Numbered from the stretch's first letter, positions 30,993 to 43,410 are shown. The stretch: DNA of 64,000 nt from Chondrilla cf. caribensis (GCA_964020155.1 OZ026555.1:441015-505014); one strand, 5' to 3'. The notes: generated by a model not told the origin, from the sequence alone. Numbers and translations: made by a program.

Positions 30993-31414
30993 ACACTGAT
31001 TCTCCATATAGTGTGATATGGAGAGGTCCGAGGAAGACAAACTTGATAAAGCAGTTTATAAAGGACACATTTTGGGGCAGACTGGACTACCTGCTGTGTG
31101 ATATCCTTTCTTACTCACATTACCATGGCAACACTGCTGTCTGTTCTTATGTGATAAATACGTACTTGTGTTGGTGTTAGCGTCCTTAATTGTAGGGACA
31201 TACCCCTCCAGGAACTTCTGACGAACACTTAACTGTTGTTAAGGCCCTCACGAATGTTCACCCAGAGGGTGCCATCATTGTGACAACACCACAAGAGGTT
31301 TCCTTGGCAACAATCAGAAAAGAAATAAATTTCTGTCACAAAATGAACCTCAACATTATCGGGATTGTTGAGAACATGAGTGGATTTGTTTGTCCTTGCT
31401 GTCAAGTACGTAGG

Positions 31415-31470
<56 letters not shown>

Positions 31471-31789
31471 ATGATTTGTTCATGTGTGTCTACAATACTA
31501 ATTTGTATTGTCAGGAATCCTATGATTTGTTTGGAAGTGGAGGAGGTGAGCGTTTGGCCAAAGAACACGGAATTCCATTTCTCGGACGAATACCCATAGA
31601 TTCTGTCAGTCCATACGTGTGTGTCTGTGTGCGCTGGTCGTCTTGACACATGCCTCATCTCTCTCTGCTGCACAGAACCTCGTGGAGTCCTGTGAGAGGG
31701 GACAGAGTGTGTTGACATCGTTTCCAAGTTCAAGGATTTCAGCAACACTGAGTGAACTTGCGTCTGAGCTCGACTCCAAGCTCCCTTGA
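29552..31789 (+). CDS. NUBP1: Cytosolic Fe-S cluster assembly factor NUBP1 (NBP35)
   Basis: Exons 29552-29608, 29889-30098, 30619-30785, 31012-31100, 31200-31405, 31515-31616 and 31676-31789 encode 314 residues. NUBP1 is a P-loop scaffold ATPase that assembles 4Fe-4S clusters in the cytosol. The N-terminal cluster motif is Cys15, Cys28, Cys31 and Cys37, split between exons 1 and 2; this motif separates NUBP1 from NUBP2. GKGGVGKS (residues 66-73) is the deviant Walker [11 protein letters not shown] and [10 protein letters not shown] follow, the latter completed across intron 4. [11 protein letters not shown] carries the paired cysteines of the C-terminal bridging cluster. Intron 4 is an AT-AC U12-type intron. 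The first exon was chosen because it supplies Cys15 in CPSDT immediately before a GTACGG donor. Confidence 0.93.
30135..30430. repeat. Minisatellite, ~37-40 bp unit, about 7 copies
   Basis: Units containing TTAGGACAGCCTATACCGAC repeat in NUBP1 intron 2. Confidence 0.92.
30863..30997. repeat. (CA)n microsatellite
   Basis: Long CA tract in NUBP1 intron 3, ending just upstream of the acceptor at 31011. Confidence 0.95.
31101..31199 (+). other. U12-type AT-AC intron in NUBP1
   Basis: The 99-base intron starts ATATCCTTTC and ends GGGAC. A branch-point match TCCTTAAT at 31183-31190 lies about 10 bases from the 3' end. Only this AT-AC boundary gives Asp-Thr-Pro-Pro-Gly-Thr, the invariant switch II motif. 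A GT-AG reading gives a histidine in place of the aspartate. Confidence 0.9.
31417..31468. repeat. (GT)n microsatellite
   Basis: GT tract a few bases after the NUBP1 exon 5 donor. Confidence 0.95.
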
Positions 31790-32034
31790 CTGTACAGTTC
31801 CACTCGCAGTCTGTACATTAGTATTCGTAGTAAAGTTATTTACAACACAAATTATCATTAATTTTGTTCCTTTCTGAACTATTATTGTGAGTTGTAATAT
31901 TGCTGTATTTGTGGTTGATATCCAAGAATATGCAGGTTCAATATATATACAACCTGGAGTGTTGTGTGTGTGCATGTGTACAGTGTTGGTAAAATGTAAA
32001 CCTTATGTACGTATGTACATACTACAGGGTGGGA

Positions 32035-32130
32035 CACAAAAGTGTCCTTTATATCCAGGTTTTGCCATACAACATTCACTAGGTTGGGTCCTCAGTGTCC
32101 ATTATATCCAGGTAACTCTGTATAACATCT
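32035..32130. repeat. Dispersed repeat, copy 2
   Basis: CAACATTCACTAGGTTGGGT and CCTTTATATCCAGGTTTTG resemble the 12620-12720 block. Confidence 0.65.
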
Positions 32131-32651
32131 ACAATAGGTTGACATGTATTCCAACATACTGCCTTCCATATGCCATGCGACTTGCACTACAGTTCAATTT
32201 CCATAGGCGATATTTTGTAAAACTGTAATGTATGGGAGGTATAGGACCACCATTTTGTTTTCACGTCATACATCACACTCTATGATACAGTGCAAATTTC
32301 TCAGCACCCATCTCCAGTACGCACTGATCATTAGAATCTGTCACGAGTCTTTAGGTAACATAATTTCCTAATGTGTTCCCACACGTAACTGAAACAGTGA
32401 ATTTATATTATATTTTATATTGCGCAAAAAAATGGCCGATTTCAAAAGGCCGAGAATTAGAAATTCGGCTGGAATTCAAGCGAAACGGCTTCGCCGAACT
32501 TTATATCTCCAGCGAAGGTTTCTCCAAACCTAAAGTAGACGTCCAAGTATTTTGAGTGCTGGAGAAGGCTTCTGCGACTCCACTTTCATCATTTTATCAA
32601 ATTTCACACTTAGGGCAACTATAAATAGCGCAGATACTAGTAATAAAATAG

Positions 32652-32960
32652 ATAGGTCACGGTAGCCGGTTGGTCAGGTGACACGACTCTAGGCTCCAGG
32701 TCGCGGGTTCGAAACTCCAAAAGGACGGTTTTTTTCTCTGAAAAAAAAGAGCTCACTTCCTGGTGGTCAGTCGCAATACTCTCTACAAAGAACCGTAGGG
32801 GGGAGCTTTGGGACTCGCGGCTGACCTCCCAGCTAGAATAGTGTCTTCTGCATTCGCGGAATGACCAAGTACACAGTATCTGTGGAAAGTCCCTATAAAG
32901 CCGACCATGGGTTTGTTCGACCCCGAGTGGGTGACCTCTTTTATTTTTTTTTAACTTACC
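32652..32960 (+). mobile_element. tRNA-derived SINE candidate, degenerate
   Basis: A tRNA-like head with imperfect A box (TAGCCGGTTGG) and B box (GGTTCGAAACTCC) is followed by about 220 bases and a T-rich end. It is not a functional tRNA. Limits are approximate. Confidence 0.5.
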
Positions 32961-33331
32961 TTTTTTAACTCAAGGCCACCACCACCACCCATAATCTCAA
33001 TCAATCATTACAATGTACTGTATGTTGTATGCATCATTATATAATCACTACATGTACCACACAAATGGAGAGCACTATATTATATAGGCAGCATATGTAC
33101 AACAATGCAGGAATCTACTCAAGCTTGTACATCAGCTGCTGAATATTATGTTCACTGTATACACATCACATTAATCATTCTGACATTTTAAACATAATAT
33201 TAACACAATATTATCATAATTACATCTACAGGACCGACCTGCGGTAACATGCACAAATACTACACACACAGAAAAGTTGCAGTCACCAATAATGAGTTCT
33301 CTATCTCTAGTTCATGTCAGAGTCTGACTCC

Positions 33332-34355
33332 TCAGACCTTTGACTGGAGACTCCTCTTGAACTTGTTCTTGAAGGCCACACAGCCGTGGTACTTGGTCTT
33401 CACAGAGCGTCGTCTGTAGATGCAGTAAACAATGACAACTACCACTATGGCGATGGTGATCAGGAGAAAAGCAATGAGAAATCCAACGAGAAGTCCAATT
33501 CCGGGAGAAGTAGCCAAGAAGATCCCATCTTGGTCAGTGTGGGCAACAATGTGACCGTCAACATATGTCGACTCTACTGCAGCGAAATCTCCACCTGCCC
33601 TCGACGCGACCAACAACTGACGAGTCCCGTAAGCAAGAGTTGATTTGTCCTCCAGACGTACAGTGACCATCCCATCCCCATCCTTGCTCAGCCGAATGAC
33701 ATCGGTCACGACATTGTCCACGTTGGAGACCAGGTCCATTGCTTGAGCGGTTTCTGGGGTGAACTTCTCAACCGTCATGGTGGCCGCTTGTGTGAATACC
33801 CCCGGTTCAACTTGCACGACAGCTTGTCTGCACGTGGAGATGGGGACAACACATCATGTGAGACATATGTAACATAGTTGAAGTACATACATATGCATGC
33901 TGAACAGGTTAGACTACATTGCTGTGCAAAAGTCACGCATGCCCATTGCAAGAATTGGGAAATGAGGTGTCCATCTGTACAGTACAGGTGACATACACAG
34001 GTAATAGTTTCTTTACTGTGTACAGGTGACACATGTATTGTACACAGGTGATGTGTACTGGTGTCGTACACTCTGTACAAGTACTCCAGACAAGATACCA
34101 GTCCTCACCCTTCAATCATGATAGAACCTCCCGTGATGCCGATTCTTCCCGTATTGATGGCGTTGGGCAGAACGATGATCTTTCCCTTCTGACTTCTGTT
34201 GGAGAAGTTGTTGTTCCTGGAGCACATGTAGTGGTACGTGCCCGGCTGAGTGATGGTACGTATGCCGAGGTCGAAGTATGTACCAGCATCATCGAGTTCG
34301 GACATTTCACCACCAAGTTGTACTGAAACAACAAAAATGTAGGTAATTCACAGTC

Positions 34356-34403
<48 letters not shown>

Positions 34404-34814
34404 CGTGTGTGTGTGTGGTGTGGTGTGTGTGTGCATGCATGCATGCATATGTGTCCGTCCAACACAGATAAACATTCTTAATTACCTGTGTCCAAAACGG
34501 CCAGTGACTGCCTGTCTGCTCTAGGCAACCCGAGGAAGGTGATGTTGTCTTCTAGATGTGCTGGGTACGAGTTGCCCCAGTGACCGTGCTTGAGTTGCAG
34601 AGGTACAGCCAAACCAGGAGTTCCCTCTGGGAAGTTCTGTTTCCTCAGGAGAATGATGTTGGATCTGTCTGTGCCTGCCCGACCTTGACCGTCATTGTTG
34701 TTTGGATTAGTATTGGATCCAGTCCACCTGGAAATTATCAAAATCAACACTAACTTCCCATATGCATGAAGGAACATCTTCACGTCATGTAAAACACACA
34801 CACACACACATACT

Positions 34815-34855
<41 letters not shown>

Positions 34856-37572
34856 ACACACACACTCACTGAATATGAATACAGTCTCCAGCGCCCATAA
34901 CAAGTGTCTCAGGAACAAAATCGTACTCCACTCCAGGGAAGACCTGCACAATGTTCCCTCTCTTCCCACGTACGTTGAGGTTGTGGATTCGACAGTTGCC
35001 GACTGAATCAGGCTTCGACCTGATAGCAAAAGAATGGGAGCGATCTTGGAAGGTTCTTCCAAACTGGTTTGTGTTGATGGCCAACTGAAGGGCCAGTTTC
35101 TCCCCTACATCAACACCATCAATCATGTCAAAGATCTGAACTTGAGGGTTGTTCTCAAAGACATATTCTCTCTGCAAGGACGTCGTAAGGAAATGTACGT
35201 TAACAGCAACTGTACTGTCCCAAGGTGTTGCACACACTGGTTCTTGTTGTTCTTAAACTCACCTCAATACCTTCTTCTTTTGTGAAATCAAACTGACTCC
35301 ACACGTCCAGTTCGGAGGGGCCATTTCTACCCTGTCTGTTGAGGGAGGAGTTCACAGACCCGTCCCAGGCATTGTACTCGGCTGTGGATATGTTGTAACG
35401 TGCTCTAAACACGCAGTGCTCGTGGGGCAAGTCAGGGATGGTCCAGTTGAAGTGGTTGGGGTTTCCCCCAACACCATTACCAAGGTGATTGTCACGACTC
35501 CACAAGGTATTGATACACTCCGGAGGGGAAAGTCCCGCTTTAGGGGGGTATTCTCTCCACTCACCATATTGAGTAGTGTTTCCAACTGTGTAAGTCACTT
35601 GCTGTAAAGAAGAAAACACGAACAACTTACATTTAACAGAATGTCAACTACTGTGCTAATAGCCACACCTCTCACCTCGCAATCCTCCTGATTGTTCGGG
35701 ATCACAGGGTTGTTGGTACGAACGTTCCTCTGGAACAGACCACTCGGAATTATACAGGCCCATCTAGATTTGACGTTCTGGCTCTCTTCCCGGTAGTATT
35801 CACAACGGCTAACGTCATTGGTCAGTACAGCAATATCCTGTACACAATACACAACAAACAAGGTGAAAAAAACCTACAAATTATAAACCTTGCTGTTCAA
35901 AACTGGAATGGACCATGTCTACGGAGACCTTCAATCTACCTCACTTCTCAGCACATGAATATCCACTACTGCATCCACTATACGTACCAAAATGTACACT
36001 ATCTACCAATACTACCCATATACTCCCTGGATCCCCCATACTACCTGTATTCCCTGTACCCCCCACACTACCTGTACTCCCTGTACCCCTATACTACTTG
36101 TACTCCCTGTACCCCAAAACTATTTGTACTCCCTGTACCCCCATACTATTTGTACTCCCTGTACCCCCATACTACTTGTACTCCCTGTACCCCCATACTA
36201 TTTGTACTCCCTGTACCCCCATACTACCTGTACTCCCTGTACCCCCATACTGCCTGTACTCCCTGTACCCCCTCCCCCCATACTACCTGTACTCCATGTA
36301 CCCCCCACACTACCTGTACTCCATGTACCCCCATACTACCTGTACTCCATGTACTACCTGTACCCTCCACGCACCCATACTCAATGGTAACAGCTGTGAC
36401 TTACGGTCCACGGTGTGGGGTGCCAGTAGGGGTAGTAGTCCCTCTCTTCCGGACACTCGTATCCCCTTCGAGTACCTCCCGGGTTCTGTCTGGTGAATCG
36501 AGCAGTTCTTCCCCTCAAGTTCTGTGGCACAACAAGTGTACACAGCTATCTCCTTACACACAGCAATGTACGTACATTGAACATGAGGGCATGTACATCT
36601 GTGCATTCAATGTGTGGGTGTGTACATATGTACATGCAATGTGTGGGCGTGTACATATGTGAATTCAATGTGTGGGCGTGTACATATGTGCATTTAATGT
36701 GTGGGTGTGGACATAGTACACCCACTCAATATGAGGGCTGTGTACCACCATAGACACACACCTGATCTGCTGTGAACAACCCCATATTACGTTCCCTCAA
36801 GCGACAGGTAGCGTAGTAATCGTAGTCTTCATGCATCCCATATCTAAAGGAAAAGTACAAGTGACACGGTTGAAACCAACGAAGCACAACTAAGAACAGA
36901 GAGGAGCGACTCACTCCAGGTCGCTGTTACAGTCATAGTTTTCACAAAGCACGGGGTTATCCGGAATTGTGCTATATAAATACGAGAAAATAATCTGTAA
37001 CGCAAGGACCACACACACAGTACGTACAGCAGCACCGGAAAGCGCTAGTCTAGCAGGGCCGTCCCATAACAGACGCCCGGTGCACCTGCAGCCACAATAT
37101 AGCCCCTAGGCGCCTGTCAGAGATGGTCCAACTGGCTAGACTAGTCTATTTCGGAAGGTACATTCGAAGGCAAATTCGCTCACTTCGTACTGGACCCGTC
37201 TCTGAGCCTGTCGTCACACATGTACTGGAAAATGATCTCGCAGTGATTGTTGGGGTCTCCACACGAGTGCTGGTTCGTCCACTCCACGTTGAGGATAGAA
37301 CCAGTGTAGTAATAGAGACTACCAACATTGTAGCCTCCTCTGTTGTTGTTTTGTGAGTCGAACATCCTAGGGGGGAATAAAGACGGGGAGTGAATCTAGA
37401 CTGCACACAGCACTTCGCTCCGTGTGCCAACACCGTCATACCTGTTCGCGTTACGACGCTCGCGAGTGGCTTCGTCCAGGCGGTTGTTCGATCCGCGAGG
37501 GTTGTGAAGGTACATGTCTCCAACGACATACTCGCTGAGGAGCAGAAGAGTGAAAAACGCCAGCAAACCCAT
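33332..37572 (-). CDS. DD3-3-like secreted protein with C-terminal membrane anchor
   Basis: Exons on the minus strand, 5' to 3': 37442-37572, 37184-37366, 36915-36971, 36762-36843, 36405-36521, 35676-35837, 35263-35601, 34870-35171, 34486-34727, 34109-34322 and 33332-33827. They give 774 residues with consistent phases. A signal peptide ([19 protein letters not shown]) is followed by [12 protein letters not shown] and [14 protein letters not shown], the hallmark start of protein DD3-3, first known from Dictyostelium and widespread in invertebrates. [25 protein letters not shown] and [12 protein letters not shown] follow. The function is unknown; the [18 protein letters not shown] segment recalls a cupredoxin-like edge. 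Unlike its neighbour it continues past that point to a hydrophobic segment (about residues 719-745) and a basic tail (YRRRSVK), so it is predicted to be a type I membrane protein. Fold and topology are inference. Confidence 0.88.
34357..34435. repeat. (GT)n microsatellite
   Basis: GT-rich tract in an intron of the minus-strand DD3-3-like gene. Confidence 0.93.
34793..34868. repeat. (CA)n microsatellite touching a splice donor
   Basis: On the gene strand it reads as GT repeats beginning at the donor after exon 8. Confidence 0.93.
35990..36375. repeat. Minisatellite, ~24-25 bp unit, about 15 copies
   Basis: Units such as CCCCATACTACCTGTACTCC fill the DD3-3-like intron between exons 5 and 6. 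Several long frames across them are artefacts. Confidence 0.95.
36585..36745. repeat. Minisatellite, ~30 bp unit, about 5 copies
   Basis: Repeated TTCAATGTGTGGGCGTGTAC words in a DD3-3-like intron. Confidence 0.9.
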
Positions 37573-37812
37573 CTCCGTGTTTCCAGAAACCCTCTCGAAG
37601 TGGACAGAAGCAGAAATGGTCTTAGTGCGTGATCAACTGCCGGCTATATGGAGCATGTGGGCGTGGCACCGCGGCGCCAGGCCCATTCGTGACCAAATAA
37701 GGTCACAATCGCCCTCATTAAAATTCATAAACTGAAGGCGTTTCTCCGCTTCTTAAGGACCCTTCCGACCACCCTTGAGCAAAACTGTAGCGTTTGTGTG
37801 GTCGGGACGACG
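37573..37812. promoter_or_regulatory. Shared divergent promoter of the two DD3-3-like genes
   Basis: Only 240 bases separate the two start codons, which point away from each other. The region is CG-richer than its surroundings (GCACCGCGGCGCC near 37670). I see no clear TATA box. Co-regulation is inferred. Confidence 0.6.
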
Positions 37813-38277
37813 ATGGTGTGTCGAGTAGCTTTGGTTCTGCTGTTGGTAGCAAACGTGGTCTTTGGGGATACATACCTCCACATGCCCAGAGGAAGCAACA
37901 ATCGATTGAACGAGAGATCTGCGAACAGAAATAACGGAAACCGTCTATTTGATTCTCAGGTAGGCCGTCTGCTTCGCTAGTATTGAAGTCTTGAAAGTGA
38001 ACGTGTTTCTTGTTCGTTAGAACAACAACAGAGGAGGGTACAATGCTGGCGATAAGGACACTTCTGCCTTCAACCAAGAATCCCAGATTTACTATGAGAA
38101 GTTCTTTATGAGCGCCGCTAACCCCACAGATACGATGAATGGTGGACAGTCCTTGTTAGCAGTCGAGTGGACTACCCAACATGGCTGTGGCGGAGACGAA
38201 GATAGCGACCCACACAAGCTTAACTGTAACCTAGTTATGCAGTATATGTGTCAAGATAGAGACGAGTCTTACAGTCA

Positions 38278-38341
<64 letters not shown>

Positions 38342-38562
38342 TTCAATGTTTGTACTCCTGTAGCTAGTACACTTCAGGCTAACAAGTTGGAGGTCATTAG
38401 AAACGGTCAGAATACCAATACTCAAAACTACCAAGAACCTGGGAATCTTGGCCAAACTGAAACACAGCGAAGTAATACAGCCAATAACCAGGTTGCTGCC
38501 AACAGGGGTCTCCATGAGCAGTACCGCTGGTATGACGACTGCTATGTCAGGGAACGTAACCG

Positions 38563-38628
<66 letters not shown>

Positions 38629-39940
38629 GTATGTATGTATGTGTGTGTGTATCATGGAGATGCGATTTCATATTCACTAGTGGGTCCACTGAACCCATAG
38701 TATAGTGGACTGAAGAGAATGTTCATGAACGAAGCATGCATGTATCCATGCTTACTGGTCCTCATTTCTGTTTGCAGGACTCTTCACTGCTGATCAAAAT
38801 CTGCGCAACAATAAGTTTGGATATAGCTCTGCAATTTACACTCGTCAAAATCCCAACGGCAATCGCCGTGGATACGAATGTCCAGAAGAAAGGGACCACT
38901 ATCCTTACTGGCACCCGTCCCCTTGGAAGGATATTGCCGTGTTTGCCAACGATATGAGTATGTGCGACTACTACACCAGTGAGAGTCATAATGTGGCTCC
39001 ACGACACTACTGCAAGGAGACGGACAAGTGGTTCTCCAGGTGGAACAACGAAGCGGACTGTACAGAGAATGGCGGTAAGCCCGTCACACGCAGCTCCAAA
39101 GTGTTTTGTCTTTCCATGTTGACAAGCAATTGGCATTTGCTATCTTTTGGTTATTTCTGTTGTGGGTTTGAGGTTATGTACATATGTGGTGATGTGTGAG
39201 AGGATGGGACACTGTCAAAGATGTGTTGTTTATGGTTGATGTGCACTTGCAGGTGTGTGGACGGAACAGTACAACTATCTGGAGGTTGATAACACTCGCT
39301 CTACTCAGCAAGCTTGCGAGAATAACAATCCAAATGACGGCTACCTACGGAAGTGGGCCAAGCCCATGTACTCGGATGATAATAAATGTCTTGTCCTCCT
39401 CCCTCCCCCGGAGTGTCGGCAGGCAGAGTGGTCTCGTGTCAATCACCATGGAAATGGTCGTAATGGCGCTATGCTGAACTACACCTGGACCATCCCCTTC
39501 TTCCCAAGTGGCAACACCCAGCGTTGTGTCTTCAGGTTGAGGTGAGGACCCTCCTTTACTACCAGTTCGTGTGTAGACCATGTACGGATGCTGGAAGGGT
39601 GTGTTTGTATGATTGTGGGAAGTGTATGTATGTACTGGTATGATAGTACTGGTATGGTACTTTGGTGACTACATTCATAGGCTGTGTGTGTGTGGTCCGT
39701 TGGCACTAATGGTATTCATGACATGTTGGAATGTGACCACTCCCCTCTATAATACCACCTTGATAATTTGAAGGGTCTGCTACACTTCTGAAAGAATACT
39801 TGTTACCTTTGTGGTCTTATTTTGTTCAATGGTATTGCTTTTGATGTGATTGAGGTGCTTTCTCTCCAAAGGTACAACATATCCACTGATGACTATGATC
39901 CTTGGAATACCAATTCCTCCAGCAACCAGAGACTGTATGT

Positions 39941-39983
<43 letters not shown>

Positions 39984-40595
39984 GTGTGTGTGTGCGTGTG
40001 TGCATGTGCATGTATCTACTGTTTTTCATTGTGTTGTTGAATATCGATGAGGCTTGTTGATGTTACTTGTTCCTGCTTGTTTCACTCCTAGTGGCGCTGG
40101 TGTTATTTCCCCTGTGACAACCAACCCGAACATCGATGTCGGCTCCTCCACAAACAAGCCCTTGAGACTGGCCATCAACACAAACCAGTTTGGCCGTACC
40201 TTCCAGGATCGCAGTCACGTCTTCATCCTTCGTCCACGTAGTGGGGAAATTCCCTCCGCCGACATGCGACGCAACATTTACAACCTGAACGTTCGCGGCA
40301 AGAGAGGAAACATCGTCCAAACTTACCCTTCAGTGGAGTACGACTTCATTCCAAATAAACTAAGGATAACAGAGGAGGATGCAATACACTTCCAATGGAC
40401 TGGTATGTATGCTCCTATAAACACATTGTTCTGCTACTCTGCTGCTATCTACACCATCTGTGTCTGCTTCTTGGGTGTAATGCTTAAAGTGAATCATTCC
40501 TATGTTTTCTGTAGGTTCTAACACTCACAATAATGGGAACCCCGCTGGGGACGGACAGGCTGGAGATGCTGGAGAAGGCACAGGAGGTAAGGTGG

Positions 40596-40634
<39 letters not shown>

Positions 40635-41032
40635 ATACACACGAGATTATACCCAACCTTGATATTGCAGGCACTGATCGTACCAACATTGTTCAAGTTA
40701 TGAACGAGACCGTCAACTACCCTCTTCCTTGGGAGAAGGCAACAATGTTCAAAAATGCACAGGTTGTCTGGACATCAGGGACAGACAATCCTTCTCAAGA
40801 TGACCTGGCTGTGTTTTTCGCCAGTACCGGGTACTTCGAATGCGTGAGGAGCTCCAAATGTAATGCCAACTCGGTGGAGTCCAAGAATGCCCTTAATGTA
40901 CTGCTGAACAATGCACCAGCCTCGTTTGAAGGAGCCGTTCTCCGTTTTGCTCGTGGGAAGTACCATTACATTTGCTCCCGCAACAACAACTTCACCAACA
41001 GGAGTCAGAAGGGACGCATTATAGTTGAATAG
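37813..41032 (+). CDS. DD3-3-like secreted protein (no membrane anchor)
   Basis: Exons 37813-37959, 38021-38279, 38364-38564, 38778-39074, 39253-39541, 39872-39934, 40092-40402, 40515-40586 and 40671-41032 encode 666 residues with consistent phases. A signal peptide ([19 protein letters not shown]) leads into [19 protein letters not shown] and [14 protein letters not shown]. The protein tracks its minus-strand neighbour through [40 protein letters not shown] and [18 protein letters not shown], then stops right after GRIIVE. No hydrophobic C-terminal segment is present, so it is predicted to be soluble and secreted. Introns 2 and 3 start with donors that are the first GT of a (GT)n array. Function unknown. 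Confidence 0.9.
38280..38340. repeat. (GT)n microsatellite starting at a splice donor
   Basis: Begins at the donor of DD3-3-like exon 2. Confidence 0.95.
38565..38652. repeat. (GT)n microsatellite starting at a splice donor
   Basis: Begins at the donor of DD3-3-like exon 3. Confidence 0.95.
39943..40010. repeat. (GT)n microsatellite
   Basis: GT tract shortly after a DD3-3-like exon donor. Confidence 0.93.
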
Positions 41033-41764
41033 ACTGTATGTACTGACTTTCCCATTGTTGCCTACCGGTAGATTAAACTGTTCACCAATACATTTTGTTT
41101 TTGTTTTATCTATGTAAAGCTGTGTGTGTTTGTTTGTTTGCATGTTGTCTGCCGGACAGACTTGTAGTTTATTATTATTGAATAACAGAAGGTAATTAAT
41201 ATTTATGGAATAAATGTTAAATTCTTTAGGTTAGATAAGGGAATGATGAGTCATTGACTCCACACATCACAAGGTCCAGGTGTGATTGGAAGTCAGCACA
41301 CCTACACTATTGACCTTTGCATGAGTTTGTTTAGCCCTGAGAACACTGTCAGCAACATGCCTATATTGGGATATTCTGTGTACACAGACACCTCTACATT
41401 CTTAGCTGACACTTTTCTCAGCTACACTCCCACCTCCGAAGCCGCCTTATAAGAACTGGTATGCAGTGTGTACATTTTGATGAGTTCCCAACAGGGTGGG
41501 AGGGGCCAGGTGTTCATAGAAGGCGTGACTAGCCGTAAGCCGTAAGGATGTGAGACAAAGTGCTAAACATGGAAATGTACTAATAAAGCCATATTGATGT
41601 TGGAGTGGATTACACAACCGTATTGTCCTGATATGGTCCCGTTGCATTTCCTGTGTAAATACTCACAATTACAGATAAGGAGTAAACTTTGCCTTTTGTG
41701 ATGTACAACACCTTCAGATTTACAAAAATGGGCATACCAAATTATGAGTATATACTTGCACTTG

Positions 41765-41779
41765 TGTATGTGTGTGTGC

Positions 41780-41843
<64 letters not shown>

Positions 41844-41880
41844 ATGTGTGTGTGTGTGCATGTGTGTGTGTGTGTGTGTC
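41765..41880. repeat. (GT)n microsatellite
   Basis: GT tract immediately upstream of the LINE remnant. Confidence 0.95.
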
Positions 41881-42360
41881 TCCTTGGTCGCATTGTGTGC
41901 ATTGATGATCACCGGCTGCCAAAGCAGCTTCTGGTGTCTGCGCCTTATGGTGGCAGCCGGGCAGTGGGTGGCCAGAAATCATGCTGGAATGACCTTGTGC
42001 AGAGGGACCTGTGACAATGTGGTTTGGAGGATAGTTGGAGTGTTGCAGCACGAAATCGCCATGGTTGGCACAGTGTTGTCAAATCTAGGATTGAGGGCTG
42101 CAATAGACTGGCTGAAGAGGAGGAGAAGCACAGTAAAGATGAACAGAAGTGAGGACCGCCAGATGACTTCCAACACAGCACTGTCATGTGACCACTCTGG
42201 GTGTGACTTTGTGGCACTCAGTGAGGCTGGTATGGCTAACCACAAACACCAAAACATACCCAACCCTGACTGGGACAATGCCCCCATTGCAACCAAACTT
42301 TCCGCCACCAGGGCCTGCACAACCACACAAAGTTCTGCAGCATGAAATCGGGATCAGACT
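41881..42360 (+). mobile_element. Non-LTR retrotransposon remnant (3' end)
   Basis: Broken frames spell DDHRLPKQLLVSAPYGGSRAV, then a region like LEDSWSVAARNRHGW, matching the post-RT tail of LINE polymerases that starts LGH-RMDDxRIPKQLLYGEL. A zinc-finger-like end follows (CDHSGCDF, then CPHCNQTFRHQGLHNHTKFC in shifted frame). Stops and frame changes show it is dead. It is flanked by GT tracts on both sides. Confidence 0.7.
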
Positions 42361-42423
42361 GACCTGATACGTGAACTTGGCCTGTACCACTTCAGAAATG
42401 AAGTGAATGCAGCTTATGGATAG

Positions 42424-42479
42424 TATGTGTGTGCGTGTGTGTGTATGCGTGCGTGCGCGTGTGTATGTGTATGTGTGTA

Positions 42480-42548
<69 letters not shown>

Positions 42549-42575
42549 ATGTGTGCAGGTGTGTGTGTGTGTGGT
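42424..42575. repeat. (GT)n microsatellite
   Basis: Long GT tract directly after the LINE remnant. Confidence 0.95.
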
Positions 42576-43274
42576 GGGTGTAAAGGTTTTCACTGGATTC
42601 TCCTGCAAATACTTGAAGTATTGCTACACATGAACAATGAAAGGCTGCTGCATCCACCAATATTATAATCATATACACATTCATACTGCTGTTGGAGTTG
42701 TTATTATATAAATGACTATCACGTACATACATGCATTCAACTACGGTTAAACCATGCACTTACATGCATACGACTAACACATACACACATGCATCCAACA
42801 GATATACAATATTCACCACAGTTTAGTAGTGTTCAGTTCACTGTGTATTGTGGAGTCTGTATTGTTGAAACCCTAGTGGTGTGTCTATGCTAATCTATAG
42901 CTAGCACCTGCCAACAACAATTCTCACTATGGCAACCATTCTGTTACAGCCAGTGAGATTCACATAATAATATTAATATTATAGGGATTCACTTATCACC
43001 TCATTGATAAAACATGGTGAAAAAATTACTACATTCCCATGCCTTATTAGTTTGGACTTTTGAGGTCAATGAGCTCAGTGCAGTCCACAGAGAAGGAACA
43101 GGTGAGAAAATTCCTCATTTGGGAGCTGTTGAAGTATTACACAAAACATGTCAGAAACCTTGTTTGAGAGGTGAATGATGTAATGAAGACTATGCTTGTC
43201 ATGATGTCTTTCTGGTATGTGTGGATTCTTGAATACTTTAAGATTCCGTTGTAAATACACTGTGTGGACCAGCT

Positions 43275-43410
43275 GCAGTGTGTGCATAGACCAGCTGCAT
43301 TGACTGGGCTAGCTGTATTGTGTGAACCAGCTGTATTGTGTGAACCAGCTGTACTGAGTGAACCAGCTGTATTGTGTGAACCAGCTGTATTGTGTGAACC
43401 CTATGGTATT
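43275..43410. repeat. Minisatellite, ~18 bp unit
   Basis: GTGAACCAGCTGTATTGT repeats about six times. Otherwise 42576-44866 holds no gene that I can support. Confidence 0.9.

Noticed and set aside
35915..36662. 235-codon [14 protein letters not shown] frame
   Set aside because: It is the translation of a 24-25 bp minisatellite within an intron of the DD3-3-like gene on the other strand.
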